From: Larix kaempferi
Taxonomy: Eukaryota > Streptophyta > Pinopsida > Pinales > Pinaceae
DNA length: 64,000 nt
Direction of reading: 5' to 3'
Assembly (NCBI GenBank): GCA_027924585.1
Contig: BSBM01000608.1
Coordinates: 6,388,501 to 6,452,500, forward strand
Positions within the stretch are counted from its first letter, which is position 1. Every line of letters starts with the position of its first letter. Shown piece after piece: positions 43,749 to 54,967 of the stretch. Made by a program: the position numbers and the translations under genes. The notes under the pieces were generated by a model. That model ran no database searches. It had not been told where the DNA came from and saw only the letters and a program-made list of their open reading frames with translations.

Positions 43749-45958
43749 CCTCGAAATTACCTCCTAGTTAAGGGGATATTCGGGTGGTAAGTTTTGGATT
43801 CTACGAGACCTTCTCCAAGGAAAGTCAGCTAGAGTGACTAAAATAAAAAGTTTCTCCTAAGGGTATTCTACAAAAGAAAAGCAGTCCAAGAAAAACCTAC
43901 TCAAACTAAGGAAACAAGCAGACTTGTGTGACAAGTGGATTCAAAGTCTGGAACCTCATAGGATTATCAAGGCATCGCAAACCACTATATACTGCAGGGT
44001 CCAACAATATGACGCGACAAGGAGGATTGGGACCATACCCTTGCCTTCATACCCGATTACCTAAACAGTATGTGCATGCTAATCTCCCCGAGTGTTGTTC
44101 TCGGTGTATTGCTTTGCCAAGACGGCTAAATGGTTAACTTAGTTGGTTTTAGGGATCCTAGTGGTGTCTCCCGATACACACAAGGTATGTGGGAGCTCAA
44201 ATCCGTAGTGGTGATGTCTAATGCACAACTGTTCGGCAAGAGACCTTCCGATATACTACCGAGTACGTGATACACCCTTCGATATATGCCAAGTACGGAT
44301 TATGGTACTTGGTGGATACGTGAAGGAGCTCGATATACCGATAAGTACGTTGAAGACTACAATACCCCCAGGATACAGTGCTGGAAAATAACAACAGCTG
44401 CCACGCTTAACGATGCCGAAACATGTCTCTAACTTACACACAAGTTTCTAAATATTTTACCCTAGTTCTACCGTTACTTTTATCTTGGACGGTTAGGTGA
44501 ATGCATGAGGTGAGTACATACTCGGAAACATAATGCAAGCCCTAGCTACATGCGAAAAGTATGCTTTTCTTTCGATGAATGCTACCTATGGGAAGGAGAG
44601 ATCTTTTTCTTTCCAATAACTTTGCCAAAGAAATGCAATGCAACAAAATCCCAACTCTACAAAAAATGATACTGAAACATTATTTTCCTTTTTCAACGAA
44701 ACACAAAAATCACAACACTACTAATCCAAATCACAACATTTTTTCCTTTTCTTTTTCTTTTCAAAGTAAAATGACACTAGGTAATGAAAAGAGAGGATTC
44801 TAAGATGGAGTATGCAAGCTTTTCAATTTCACTTTCAATGATCTAAAAGCGATAAGAATTAAAAATGCATCTATCTTTCCTTAGCATGGAACTAACTTTG
44901 CAACAACTGAAACATGCTTCGAGTCTCTCAAGAAGATGAATGATTCATAATTCAAGAAAGACGCAACTGATCACACATTCATTCAATTTTTTGGAAAAAT
45001 GCATGAGCCAAACATTCCAATGCATAAATTTTCTTCAACAATGCTCGAGAAATGATGGGAAAGAAAGACTTTTAACTCCTCAATAGATGTATCAAAAGAT
45101 TAGTTTGATAGCAACTGTGCTCTTAAATGTAAATGACTGAAAAGAAAACACTACTTGTAGTACTCAGTATACTCAGAAAACTCAAGAAAAGACAAGCACT
45201 TAGTTAGACTGAAAGACACACAAGACTCAAAATCAGACAGTAGCAAGCAAACCAAGCTCAAAAAAGAATAACGCAAATGAGGTCTGGGAGCTGATCTAAC
45301 ATGATAACCAGATTAGTTAATGGAGAGGAGGGAATGCAAGGGTGAGCGGATGAAGGTGGAGGAAACAGAAGTATCCACCACTACCGGTTCTCAGACTTGT
45401 CCAAGACGGAACCCGAAACCAATCCAAACCAAGCCAAACACTCAACACACAAACTAAAGATGGGATTTCTGGCTGGATCTTGTAGCACAGAGGGAGTTCA
45501 TACAGCAAACCAAAGCTCAAATCAAAAGATGGAGAGGGGATGCCTGCATGTCAAATTTGACAAATCAGTGCACCTTGTGTTTGTGCATAGTGCGACATCG
45601 CAGTTCACTAGTACGGGAAGTGCGATGGGGTCGCAGTCTACCAATGAAAGGACTGCGACGGGTGAGAAACAGGAAAAGAACAGAGACCAAGAAAGACACA
45701 ATGTCGCTCTGTTTTCACTAACTAGGTGCGACAGGTGAGATCTAAGTTCTGAAATGGATCAGATCTCCAAGCAATGAACCATGAAATGGTTTGGGAATGA
45801 ATAGTATAAACTCAGAGGAAGTAGATCAGAGTCTTCAATGTGAAGATTTGATGGTGAATATCGACTCAAGAATCAAATGACAAATAAAAGGCTTGTGTCA
45901 ATCAATCAACTGAAAATGACTCCCAGATTGACAACTATTAAGACAAAATGAACTGTAT
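43749..45958 (-). other. Long 5' leader of element B
   Basis: About 2.2 kb lies between the primer-binding site and gag with no convincing ORF. It is AT-rich at 44550-45250. Around 44250-44340 a GATATACC...AAGTACG phrase recurs three to four times. Long leaders are common in large Tat/Ogre-type elements. Confidence 0.55.
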
Positions 45959-45976
45959 TCCCCAGTATGGTCGCCA
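45959..45976 (-). other. Primer-binding site of element B
   Basis: The minus strand reads TGGCGACCATACTGGGGA four bases after the LTR. The TGGCGAC...GGGGA form resembles primer-binding sites of Tat/Ogre-type elements, often ascribed to tRNA-Arg. I have not matched it to a tRNA. Confidence 0.7.
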
Positions 45977-45980
45977 GATT

Positions 45981-46889
45981 TGTTTCATGGACAATCTACC
46001 AAGAGTGGACTCAAGGCCTGATCTCCCTAGCTTAACATAAGTCTAGAACAAATAGGAAAGAACATAGATTACTTTCCTAGATCATGTAGAAGTACAAACA
46101 TAAAAGTAGATCGCTTACCTTAGATTTGTAGATCTCTTTCCCCTTCGTTGATCCAATGCTCCAGTGCTGCCAGATTGCAAGTAGCTAAACCATGTTGAAT
46201 CTGTAATAGACGACGAGAAGTGAAAGCATATATCTCATATGATAGATCTAAGTTAACAGTTAAGGAGGAAAACTCTAAACGTTATCGAAGAGACAACATT
46301 TATGGAAAGCAATTATATTAACTATATTGAAAAGTGGAGAAGTACAATAGAGAAGAAGGTTACAACCATTGCCTTAATGCTGCAAGCTCCTTCCGACAAG
46401 CCATGCCAAAGTTCATTGAGAGAAGTGAAGGTTCCCCAAGCTAGAATGTTAGATCTATTGGGCTTGATTTCACCAGCATAAGAATACCATAGACTTCCTC
46501 CCCTTAGAATGGGAGTGAGCTTCATTTAAATAGGACTAAGTGGATAGGGTATGGATAGGATAGGTTGAGAGATGATAGGAGAGACTTAAGGGATCTTTCC
46601 AAGGTGTTAGGAATCGAGTACCAACTCTCCCAAGAGGTCAAGGATAAGGTTCCAAGTTAGCAATCTTCAAGAAGAATCTCGAAGAAGCTATTTTTGCCTT
46701 CTAACTGACTTCGTCGCACCCTGTAATGGAGCAAGGTGCAATGTCGCATGTTGCAAGAGCACAACCTGTGACGAACTCTCAAAACGTAGTATAAAATAGG
46801 TACAAATCCTTCCAGGTCAATCACTCAATCAAGGTAACTCCAGAGGTGTATACACTGAATCTCATGATGGGAAGATTTTAGGTGTAACA
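45981..46889 (-). repeat. 5' LTR of element B
   Basis: 909 bp, TGTTACACC...ATGAAACA in element orientation. It is collinear with 10286-11190 and followed by the TGGCT duplication. A TATTTAAAT box lies on the minus strand near 46525-46533. Confidence 0.92.
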
Positions 46890-46927
46890 TGGCTAACATT
46901 TGGGTATGTAGGACTATATGGTCCATC

Positions 46928-47818
46928 CTACAATTGACCAACTGATGGTGTTGGTACCGGTGTAGGGGGTGCCGATGCAGCTGGCATGGATGGGTAATAC
47001 ACAACCATGTTGAATGGTACAGATGTGGTGGGAGGAACCTTTCCTAAATGGGAAATGGACCCAATAATCCCATCTGTCGAATGTAACAAGCCCGAAGGTG
47101 TAGGATCCAACAACCGATGTCGCGGGGCATCAGGGAGGATTGTGTAAAGATATCCAGACTGTGCATATATGAGGTCGAAATGTTGTTCTTTCATAATAGC
47201 CTCTTCCTCGCTTTGTGGCATGGAGGTGGAAACATATTTAGCTATGGTGGGTTGGAGAGATTTGATAAACCAATCCAACAAAAAGGGAGGTTGTATTTTG
47301 ATCTTACATAGTATGCGGAATCTACGCCACTCATGGATATGGTCTGCGATGTGGGTGGAAGTATTTTGATGAGATTTAGTGAGAATTTTGAGGCCTAGAT
47401 AATTTTGGATTGGAATTTAAAATTATGTAATAAATGCGGTGGCCAATGTCATAAATGTGGAATGGGTTCCACTTTCTAGGTTTACGTACCATTTTGTTGG
47501 TGTTCCGGTGAGGGTGCGCTGGAATAGGCGAAGCCTTACGGGGTCATCCACTATGCTGTTAGATGAGCACCATAAGTTGAAAGACATAACATGGTTGGTG
47601 GGATCATCTCCCTATTTTCCCTCAAATTTGGGAATATCAGAAGGAAGCTTGTCTAGCATAGTCGGCCATGTCGCATCATGAGCAACGGGGTCTGTTAGTT
47701 TGGCCAAATCAAGTAGATTTAAATTAGCCATAAATGGTAAGGTAGGGATGATGGTTCTTTCCATTCTATTTGGGATGTGATTTCCATGAGAGGGAGACCC
47801 AGGTGGTGTTGTGAACAA
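46928..47818 (-). pseudogene. Gag core of element A
   Basis: Minus-strand pieces 47818-47612 (PFMANLNLLDLAKLTDPVAH and LPSDIPKFEGK) and 47281-46928 (LLDWFIKSLQPTIAKYVSTS, FDLIYAQSGYLYTILPDAPR), with readable gag between them in other frames (LWCSSNS, LRLFQR, HEWRRFR). It aligns along its length with the gag core of element B (41968-41375), showing that A and B are related families. Frameshifts near 47300-47600 kill it. The knuckle lies beyond element B near 9855-9895. Confidence 0.75.
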
Positions 47819-49995
47819 TGGTTGACCTCCTATGAGAGAGGATGGTTCAAGGGATCTAAGGAAATTCCTTGGGGAGAAGCCAATGGGGTACTACTTTTGA
47901 TGGGGTAAGAAGTGGTGTAATTAATAGATTCTCCGAGGGGAGAAAATGTATCTAGAAAGGTTTGGAATCAACTAGATTAGCCTATCAATGCTTCTTGGGA
48001 ACAAACTTGGCTTGAATTCCCTCCACGTGGAATATGGGGGGGAGGTGTGAAAACACCCCTCGAGAGAGGGGATAGGACTTGCAGTCTACGAGACTATCTT
48101 AGGATGATTTTTTGTTCCTCAATGGTGAAGTATTTGTGGCAATATGAGAGTGATAATGGAATAAACACAATTGAACAAATGAAAAAATATGCCAACCACA
48201 ACAAATGCAAAATGGTGCGACAAGTGAGTGATATGTGCAATATTGGTTTTAGTGCATGAATTCCCACATGTAGGTTCTTTTTATTATGAGTTAGTGAACT
48301 TGTAGTTAGAAAAGAAAATAAATGTAAATTCCCTAAATGACCTAACTTCCTTCCTCTCAAATGTAACTCGGCCTCCCAAAATCACAATTGATGGTGATAA
48401 TGGTATCCACACACCAATCGACTAGTGGAGGTAACAAAGAGCTAGTTCTATCGGTGATGGGGCCAATGATCCAACCAAGAATACTTGGAAACACATCCCA
48501 ATGGAAATCTCTAACTGCAGGAGTCAATTGCACTCACAATTGCTCCTTGGTGATATCCTAAGTTGGGCCACTAAGATACCTTGCATGAAGTGTGGATCAG
48601 TGGTTCGACCTGCATGGTATAGTGTCGTCTCCCTACAACAAGATGAGTGCCTTGTAGGGGAGAGCAGGGCATCTATACCTCGGCATTCACCTCCTCGGTC
48701 ACGGCGCACTTCTGATCCGAGTTCTCTTTTAACACTTGCTTATAGCATAATTTTGTAAGTACCCTAAAGGACAACAATGCTAAGTTTCAAAATATTCCTA
48801 ATGAAACTGGATTGGTGGGCATTAATGGATGCATATCCCAATCAATCCTACCTAACTAAAATATTGTTTTGTGACCTCCTGTGGAGTATTTTAGTTGGTT
48901 AAGAAAATTACAATGTTTATTTTAAGGGGTTTGTATGTTTCACTTATGGAGTGTAAGAGGGGTATTTCATAATTCCTACCTTTTTTATTCACCAAGCTCA
49001 CATGAAGTGCGAGGTGAAGAGAATACTTTGGATTGGAAGATTCTTTAGGCCTCTTATTCTTTGTTAGTGGAGAAAACACATGTGATAAAAGCAAAAACAA
49101 GTGATTCCATTGGAAAATTAACTAAAAGAGTATATCAAGCAATATGTACTTTTAACTCTAAGAGATTCTCATAGTGCTTTTCAAAATCGAATTAATATAT
49201 CTAATAGACAAGTGTGTAATGGAGGTATTTCAGACTTCTCACCCTTTTTCTGATTCACCAAGTCCATATGAAGTATGAGGTGAAGAGCATACTTTGGGTG
49301 ACAAGTGTCTTTAGGTCCTTGCTTGTGTGCAAAAGGTGTTTTCTACACTAGTAATACTACTAAAAACAACATGTCAATTATATGCATAAACAAGAAATGG
49401 TCATGAATACTAGTGACAACAATGGGGCCCATTGAAAGCCTCAAAGTTAGTTACCTAGTTAAGTTTCAAGGAGATGTACTCTTTACTTCCTAATATTGGT
49501 CTAGGTGGACTAATTACTAAAAAATTAAATAATTGGGTGAATTAGCCTCAATTTAAGTTCATTAGTAAGCAGCAATTGGACTGCCAAACTAAGCTATGCA
49601 AATAAAAAGAAAATAAATAACAGTAGCACGGCTAAACCAGACTCTGTTGCGCGTAATGTGCAAGTTAATACAAAACAAACGCATTGTAGTGCGGGTAATA
49701 CACTAGCCTTATGTGCGGGTGTGATGAACGGTGTATCACAGGTATGAAACTGGTAACCTGCGCTATGTGCACGATTGTCTGAGTCGAATCCACACTATCA
49801 GCACAGTAGATACGTCGGGAACCACGCGCTTGTGGAAAACAAATAATTTATGGTCATGATCGGGCCAAATTTTGGAAGAAAGAGGTGGAATACCTGCTCT
49901 CCTGCAAGTGAACAACACCCAGAATTAGATACTTAGCATAAAACAACCTATTTTAAAAAGAAATGAACAAAAATAAGTATGGTCTCCATTAGAAC
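47819..49995 (-). other. 5' leader of element A
   Basis: About 2.2 kb without convincing ORFs. A diverged duplication of roughly 230-250 bp is visible: text around GGGTATTTCATAATTCCTACC, TTTATTCACCAAGCTCACAT and GAAGTGCGAGGTGAAGAG (48960-49050) recurs at 49205-49300. The primer-binding region next to the LTR (minus strand AATGGAGACCATACTT) is a decayed form of the element B site. Confidence 0.55.
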
Positions 49996-50960
49996 TGTTA
50001 TGGAAAAAATTTCACAAGTGCACTCTTCCACATGGTGAGGGGATAAGCCTTGTAGGTTTTTTCAAGGCCTTAGTCCTTGGAGCCCCTTTTGGATGGTTGG
50101 TATTCCTTCAAGTGATCCTGCAAGAGATTGTTAGTGTAGTTCACATTCAAACATGAAAATATTGATGAAAATAAAATAAAAGAGATGGGGAAAAGATGCA
50201 AACTCCAACAACAACTTAAAGGTGTGGTAAACCACTCTTATATTTCCCAATGGAATAGTTGTACAACACCTAGGAGGTAAAGGATTCAAGGGAATCCAAC
50301 AATCTCCCTTAGGGAGGCCTTTCTTATCCAAACTAAATGCTAAGTAGGTGGAAGAACATTGGAGAGAAACACCTGCCACTTGATGGTAGGTGGCAAGCAA
50401 GCTTGGAAATGCTTACAATAGTAGGAAATGGTGGGCTATGAGGAAGCTCCAACTCAAATCCAGCAGCATAACCTTGATCTAATTTCTCTCTACAAAATGC
50501 ATGCAAATGGATTCCTTTTATAGGCAAATAAGTGGCCATCAAATAACTAGATCCAAATGTGAAATCTCCTCCTTCATGAACTGGTTCCAAGGTACACATG
50601 AGGGGCTGATTAATGCTCCCAAGTGTATGAGGAGATGAATTCTGATCCTTGGGTAGGATTGAGTCTTTAATGCTACCACTAGACGTGAGTGATCCCACCG
50701 TTTTGACAGTAGCATGGATATCAAAGGAAAATACCCGTGGGTGTATCGTGGGAATTATTCAGGTAACCTGCTCTATATAATGGGTTAACTGTGTAATACC
50801 CGTGCTACCCTTTTTTTTTACTGTTTCTTAGTACTTGCGGACTCATGTTGTGTTTTGGATATTCTGAGGATGCCTATGGTGAGATGCATTCTATATGTTG
50901 ATGACGATTTACTGGATAATCACCGAAATGTTGCATGTGTGAAATTTTTAGGCGTTAACA
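49996..50960 (-). repeat. 5' LTR of element A
   Basis: 965 bp with TGTTATGG...GTTAACA ends on the plus strand. It is collinear with 1365-2335 at roughly 90% identity by eye and followed by the GCCCC duplication. Confidence 0.87.
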
Positions 50961-51796
50961 GCCCCTTGCAGTGATGACTACAGAAGAGGAGGAGGTGGTG
51001 GTTGTTTGGTGCAAGGATATGGCTCAATTGGGCCATGGAATAGAATTGATACAACTAAAATCCAGTGTTTCTCAAATCTATCAAGGTAGGCCAAATCCAT
51101 TCAGAGATGGATTTCTGGGAAAATCACGGTGCTTAGGGTTTAAGAAGAGGCATCCAAAGCTTGTGTTGCAAATGGTAAAAGGCCTCGATAAAGATAGGGC
51201 TATAAATATATGTCTTGCAGTTGTGTCCAGGTTCTATGATACAATATCCATTGTATATGAGAAACATGCCTACATTCCATACCATATATGGAACTATGAT
51301 GAAATTGGTTTACAAGTAGGGAGGAAGTGTGGCATGTGTGTAATTTCCAAGAGAGGGATCAGAAATGTGCCAAAATATTTCCTAAGAGTAGGGACTGGAT
51401 AACCATTATGTGTTGTGTAAATTCAATCAATGCATCAATTCCAGGGTTCTATTTTTTCAAGGGTAAGGGTCAGCTGGAAAACTATATCCAGAATTGTTAA
51501 CTAGGGGCATGCATGGATGCACATCCCCATGTATGGATGACCAAAGAGTTGTTTATGAATTGGATTTTTCACTTAGTAGCATCTATTCCTGGTGGATTAT
51601 CGCCTGAAAATAGACAACTATTTATTTGTTATGGTCATGGAAGCCTCATATCCATACAAACCATTGGGGAGGCAAATAGACTAGGCATTGACTTGTTAAA
51701 TTTGACTTCACATACTACTCATAGGATGCAACCTCTTGATGTGATTTTTTTTAGCCTTTCAAGAATTAATTTAGATATGAGAGAGTATCATGGATG
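50961..51796 (+). pseudogene. pogo/Tc5-like DDE transposase, 3' part
   Basis: This continues the transposase fragment of 1180-1364 after element A. The first frame (to 51402) gives an EEEEVVVVWCKDMAQLGHG segment, RHPKLVLQMVKGLDKDRA and NYDEIG with the first catalytic Asp (codon near 51298). After a frameshift, 51440-51796 gives WMTKELFMNWIFHLV, LFICYGHGSL and TTHRMQPLDV with the third Asp (near 51738). The second Asp, normally in LDGHGSH, is Tyr here. The layout (HTH, CENP-B-like DNA-binding part, then DDE with DGHGSH and HTTH..QPLD) is that of pogo/Tc5/jerky-type transposases. A premature stop near 51498 and the shift show decay. It cuts and pastes DNA transposons when intact. Confidence 0.75.
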
Positions 51797-53198
51797 AAAA
51801 ATAACCTTAGGATAGAGGTGAAAAGGTTTTAATTAGTTGAATTTGGAAGAAAATCTTTTAAAATTCTCTCACCCATCAAATATTAAGGCAAGATTTAGGC
51901 AGACTAGAATCTGGCCACTAAATTAGAATGCTCTTATCCATTATTCTGGGTGTAGTGAATCATTTGATTTAAATTCCTAGGAATATGTATATGCTATAGA
52001 CAACATGTTATCCCTATCTCAAGGACATTGTGTGCACTTGAGTGATGACAATGAGAAGGTCAACGCTACTCAATATGATCATGAACCAGATGAAGATAAC
52101 ATGGAATTTTTTGGGTCAAATGAAGCTCATACAACATCTATAGAGCATATTCCTAATTCCCATGCTGAGGAGAACGTGATTGTTGGTGGTCAAGTAGTAG
52201 GAAGCAATGAGGAATAATTTATAATGACAATCCAAGTGAACGACCTGAATGGTTAGTAGAATCCATGATGAATATCAACATAAATATTCTATCCAACACC
52301 AATGATCAAATCCTCAACATGCCTTCACAACCAGCAGTCATAAACAATGAACATGTTCATTACTATGTGGATGATTGGAGGTCTAGAGGAACACCCTGTG
52401 TATATTGAAGGACAAGAGCGAGAAGACAATGCCAATGAAACAATAGTCCTAGTTGATCCTCCATGTAACACACCAGTACTGGGCCAATTCCTAACAGTGA
52501 TACTAGTGGAGAGATTTCAAGCGCATCGATCGATAGGAACACCAGATTACCTTTGATTAGGTAGGATTTCCTAGCTACTCACTTTAGAGGACTACACCAA
52601 CCTATTGGTAGAGGAAGAACAAAAGAAGAGGGATATGCAGGATATAAAATAGAAGAAGAGGGACCAGACAAAGGAGAAGAAGGAAGAAAGGATTGATGTA
52701 GCATAACAACGAAGACAAGAAATGATTCAAAGAGTGATAGAGAAGCATGAAAAATAGCACCAAAAACATATGGCAAGGCAAGAAAGGTAACAACTAAAGG
52801 TTCAACAGAGTCTTCAAAGTGATGGATGGAGGATCATGTCCAACTCATTGGATCCACTTGCAGGAAATCCATGACTCTTCCAAGACCTCATAAACATCTA
52901 GCTCCCTCAATGTCATCTATCTGGTGTACCTCCTCCACTAATTCTCACCAGTGAAAGGGCATATGCACCAAATGTTATTGCAACATCTCCAGTCAATACA
53001 GGGGTATTTAGCATAAGTCAGAACTATGGTTTTTCAATTCTCCCTTGGCTACAATGTGGAAATTGGCCTCAAGTAAGTATGGGAAACTCAAACAAATCTG
53101 GTCAAGCCATCTTTGGTAGCTCAACCTACTTGGTTGAGGAAAACGCAACAAAAACAATAGGTTTAGGGAATGCAAACACTCCATATCATCGACAATAG
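51797..53198 (+). pseudogene. C-terminal extension of the decayed transposase gene
   Basis: Readable stretches without a named domain. 52005-52217 is acidic (DDNEKVNATQYDHEPDEDN). Around 52590-52800 the frame is highly charged (EEEQKKRDMQDIK, KEKKEERID) and coiled-coil-like. It continues with Ser/Asn-rich sequence to a stop at 53196-53198. About eight in-frame stops are present from 52590 on. It probably belongs to the same gene as the DDE part, by position and strand. Confidence 0.4.
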
Positions 53199-53719
53199 AG
53201 ATATCATATACTTATCCTAACCACATGGGATGTGGATTTTGTTATAGAGGAATTTTTTGGATGTTCTCCTAATCATGTATTTAATTAGTTTTCTCTATAA
53301 TTGAAGGCCATGTATCTATGTATTGTGAATGTAAATGAAACACTACTTACCTAAGACTGGTTATCCAATACAAACAGTACAACAATCTGTTGCAAACAAA
53401 CAAGCAATACAACAATCTATTGCAACAATTGGTTTGTTTGGGAACTTGTTTGTCTTTGCAAAAATATCTTGAAAGTCTTATGTAAAAATCTTCTCACCTA
53501 AGTTCTATAGAGCTCTAACTTTGTCTAATAATTTTTCTCTATCATTGAAGGCAATGTATCTATGTAGTGCTAATGTAAATGCAACAATGGTTACCTAATA
53601 ATTTGTATCCAATACTTTTTGGAATGATAAAGGAACTATGATTTTGGAAAGCAAACAAACAGTACAAAAATTTGTTGCAACAGTTGGTTTGTTTGGCCCC
53701 AGATGCGGGTGACAAAAAT
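53199..53719. repeat. Diverged direct duplication
   Basis: Two copies of about 150-160 bp, at roughly 53285-53445 and 53535-53695, share GGC(C/A)ATGTATCTATGTA and AATGTAAATG(A/C)AACA. Both end in a stretch around GTACAA.AAT.TGTTGCAA and GGTTTGTTTGG. They may be ends of the old DNA transposon; no matching inverted repeat was found left of 1180. Confidence 0.5.
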
Positions 53720-53768
53720 GGTAGGGACACCCGAGCACCTAATCCTGTGGTGCTCGGGTGTCCCTACC
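53720..53768. repeat. Perfect hairpin with 20-bp arms
   Basis: The arms at 53720-53739 and 53749-53768 (core GGGACACCCGAGCACC and its complement) are perfectly complementary around a 9-base loop. Outside the arms an imperfect match continues (ACAAAAATGG against CCATGTTGACTTTTGT). It lies immediately left of the truncated LTR of element E. Confidence 0.9.
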
Positions 53769-53783
53769 CATGTTGACTTTTGT

Positions 53784-54823
53784 ACCCAATCATTTATTTC
53801 TCCCAAGAATTGGTTGAAGTAATTATTATTTGGGGAAATGGAGAGGTATGGCTGTCCCATTTTCATGTATGGCTTTTTTGGGAATCCGTGTTTGGCTCCC
53901 TTGGAAATAAAAAACCCACGAATTTTCTCCCCAATCCATTATTCATCAACCCGTTTGGCTCTCTAACGAGTCTGGAGCTTGTTGTGCACTTTTCTCCATG
54001 AAATTTTTGTGTTTTCCTTCATTTTTAGCTGGGAGAAGGGCATTTTTGTGATATAGAACAGTGGGGAAGAAGAGGAATCCAATTTGGGGCCCTTGGGAGG
54101 TTGTTTTTCCATTTAAATCCCCATATACCTGTTGGGAACTCATTTTTTTTCTCCCTGTGGTCGTTTCCTTTCCCACAACTCGTTTTGGGTGTGCCACGAG
54201 TTGGAAGAACCAATGGGAATCTTGTTTTGTAAATCCCATAGTAAAATTGTTTATCCATGCCAACAATTGTGCCTGCTGTGTGTGGAAAGAGTATGTTGGG
54301 GCATTAGTTATGGGTATCCATTGCTTTGGCTTGATCTTGAGTGCAAGCATCCAAAAATAGAAGAGGGTTGACATTTGGCTTTATAAACCCAGGTGTGGAT
54401 TGGCTTGGCTAATTTTTGGTGTATATTTGGCTATGTGTGAGTCTGTTGTTCCATTTTTCCTTGTAGAAATCACTCCCAGCTTGGGGGTGGAAGTTGTGTT
54501 TAGATATTGATGAACACAACTGGCCTATGGCTGGGTGGAACGTTGCAGTTGCAAAGCTAGTTGCTTGGGACAGCTTCACAATCAAGATAAGTATTCTCTC
54601 TATATATTAAATTCTGCAATGTATTGATTGTTCTTATTATGCTGATAAATTCATGCTAGATGTGTAGTAGAGTAGCTTAATTTGCGTTGTGTATGTTTAT
54701 CTTACCATGCTTCTACACATATGAATTTTTTCATGATGAATGGGGCTAAGTTTTTGTAAAAGCCCAGATTTTTAGTCATGTTCCCTTATTCCTTGAGTTG
54801 GATCCATGGGAGAGGGTGTGGCA
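53784..54823 (+). repeat. 5' LTR of element E, 5'-truncated
   Basis: It aligns with 61026-62082 from CCCAATCATTTATTTCTCC to about GAGTTGG...GGGAG, with several per cent substitutions and few indels. Homology stops on the left near the hairpin at 53720-53768. Confidence 0.8.
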
Positions 54824-54826
54824 GTG

Positions 54827-54846
54827 TCGTGTCAGAGAATAGGTTA
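54827..54846 (+). other. Degraded primer-binding site of element E
   Basis: TCGTGTCAGAGAATAGGTT resembles the Met-type site TGGTATCAGAGC followed by AGGTT, and it lies just after the LTR end. Three or four bases differ. Confidence 0.45.
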
Positions 54847-54967
54847 CAACATTGGGCCTACATGGGCTACATATCACAGTTGCAGAGGTAATATCACTAC
54901 TAATCATCAGAAAAAGAAAGAAAAATTTCAAACATTTTCTAAGTTTTTTTAAGTTTTTGTCTAAGTA

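Larger units (their letters stand above)
10286..46889 (-). mobile_element. Element B: Tat-like Ty3/gypsy retrotransposon
   Basis: LTRs at 10286-11190 and 45981-46889, each with TG...CA ends (TGTTTCA...TGTAACA), and a perfect TGGCT TSD define it. Removing nested element C and its TSD leaves about 15.4 kb, large for a gypsy element. Minus-strand order from the right is 5' LTR, primer-binding site, 2.2-kb leader, gag with a Gly/Pro-rich part, zinc knuckle, [element C], protease, RT, RNase H, integrase, extra RNase H, antisense PMD-like gene (plus strand), 3' LTR. No chromodomain was seen. Large size, a second RNase H and an antisense ORF are known features of the Tat/Ogre lineage. Stops and frameshifts occur in most domains, so it is non-functional. 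The LTRs differ by several per cent by eye. Confidence 0.9.
1365..50960 (-). mobile_element. Element A: old Tat-like Ty3/gypsy element, lacks RT and INT
   Basis: The element is bounded by LTRs at 1365-2335 and 49996-50960 and a perfect GCCCC TSD. Without nested element B it is about 13.0 kb. On the minus strand, from right to left, it holds the 5' LTR, a degraded primer-binding site, a leader, gag (47818-46928), [element B], the gag zinc knuckle (about 9855-9895), a protease remnant (about 9280-8445), a zinc-knuckle segment (7858-7514), an extra RNase H (7264-6965), an antisense PMD-like gene (4977-6183, plus strand) and the 3' LTR. No RT, first RNase H or integrase was found, and the space between protease and extra RNase H (about 1.2 kb) is too small for them. 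Its gag and protease resemble those of element B, so both belong to one lineage. LTR divergence of roughly one base in ten makes it the oldest LTR element of the nest. Tat affiliation is inferred from the extra RNase H and the antisense ORF. Confidence 0.85.
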
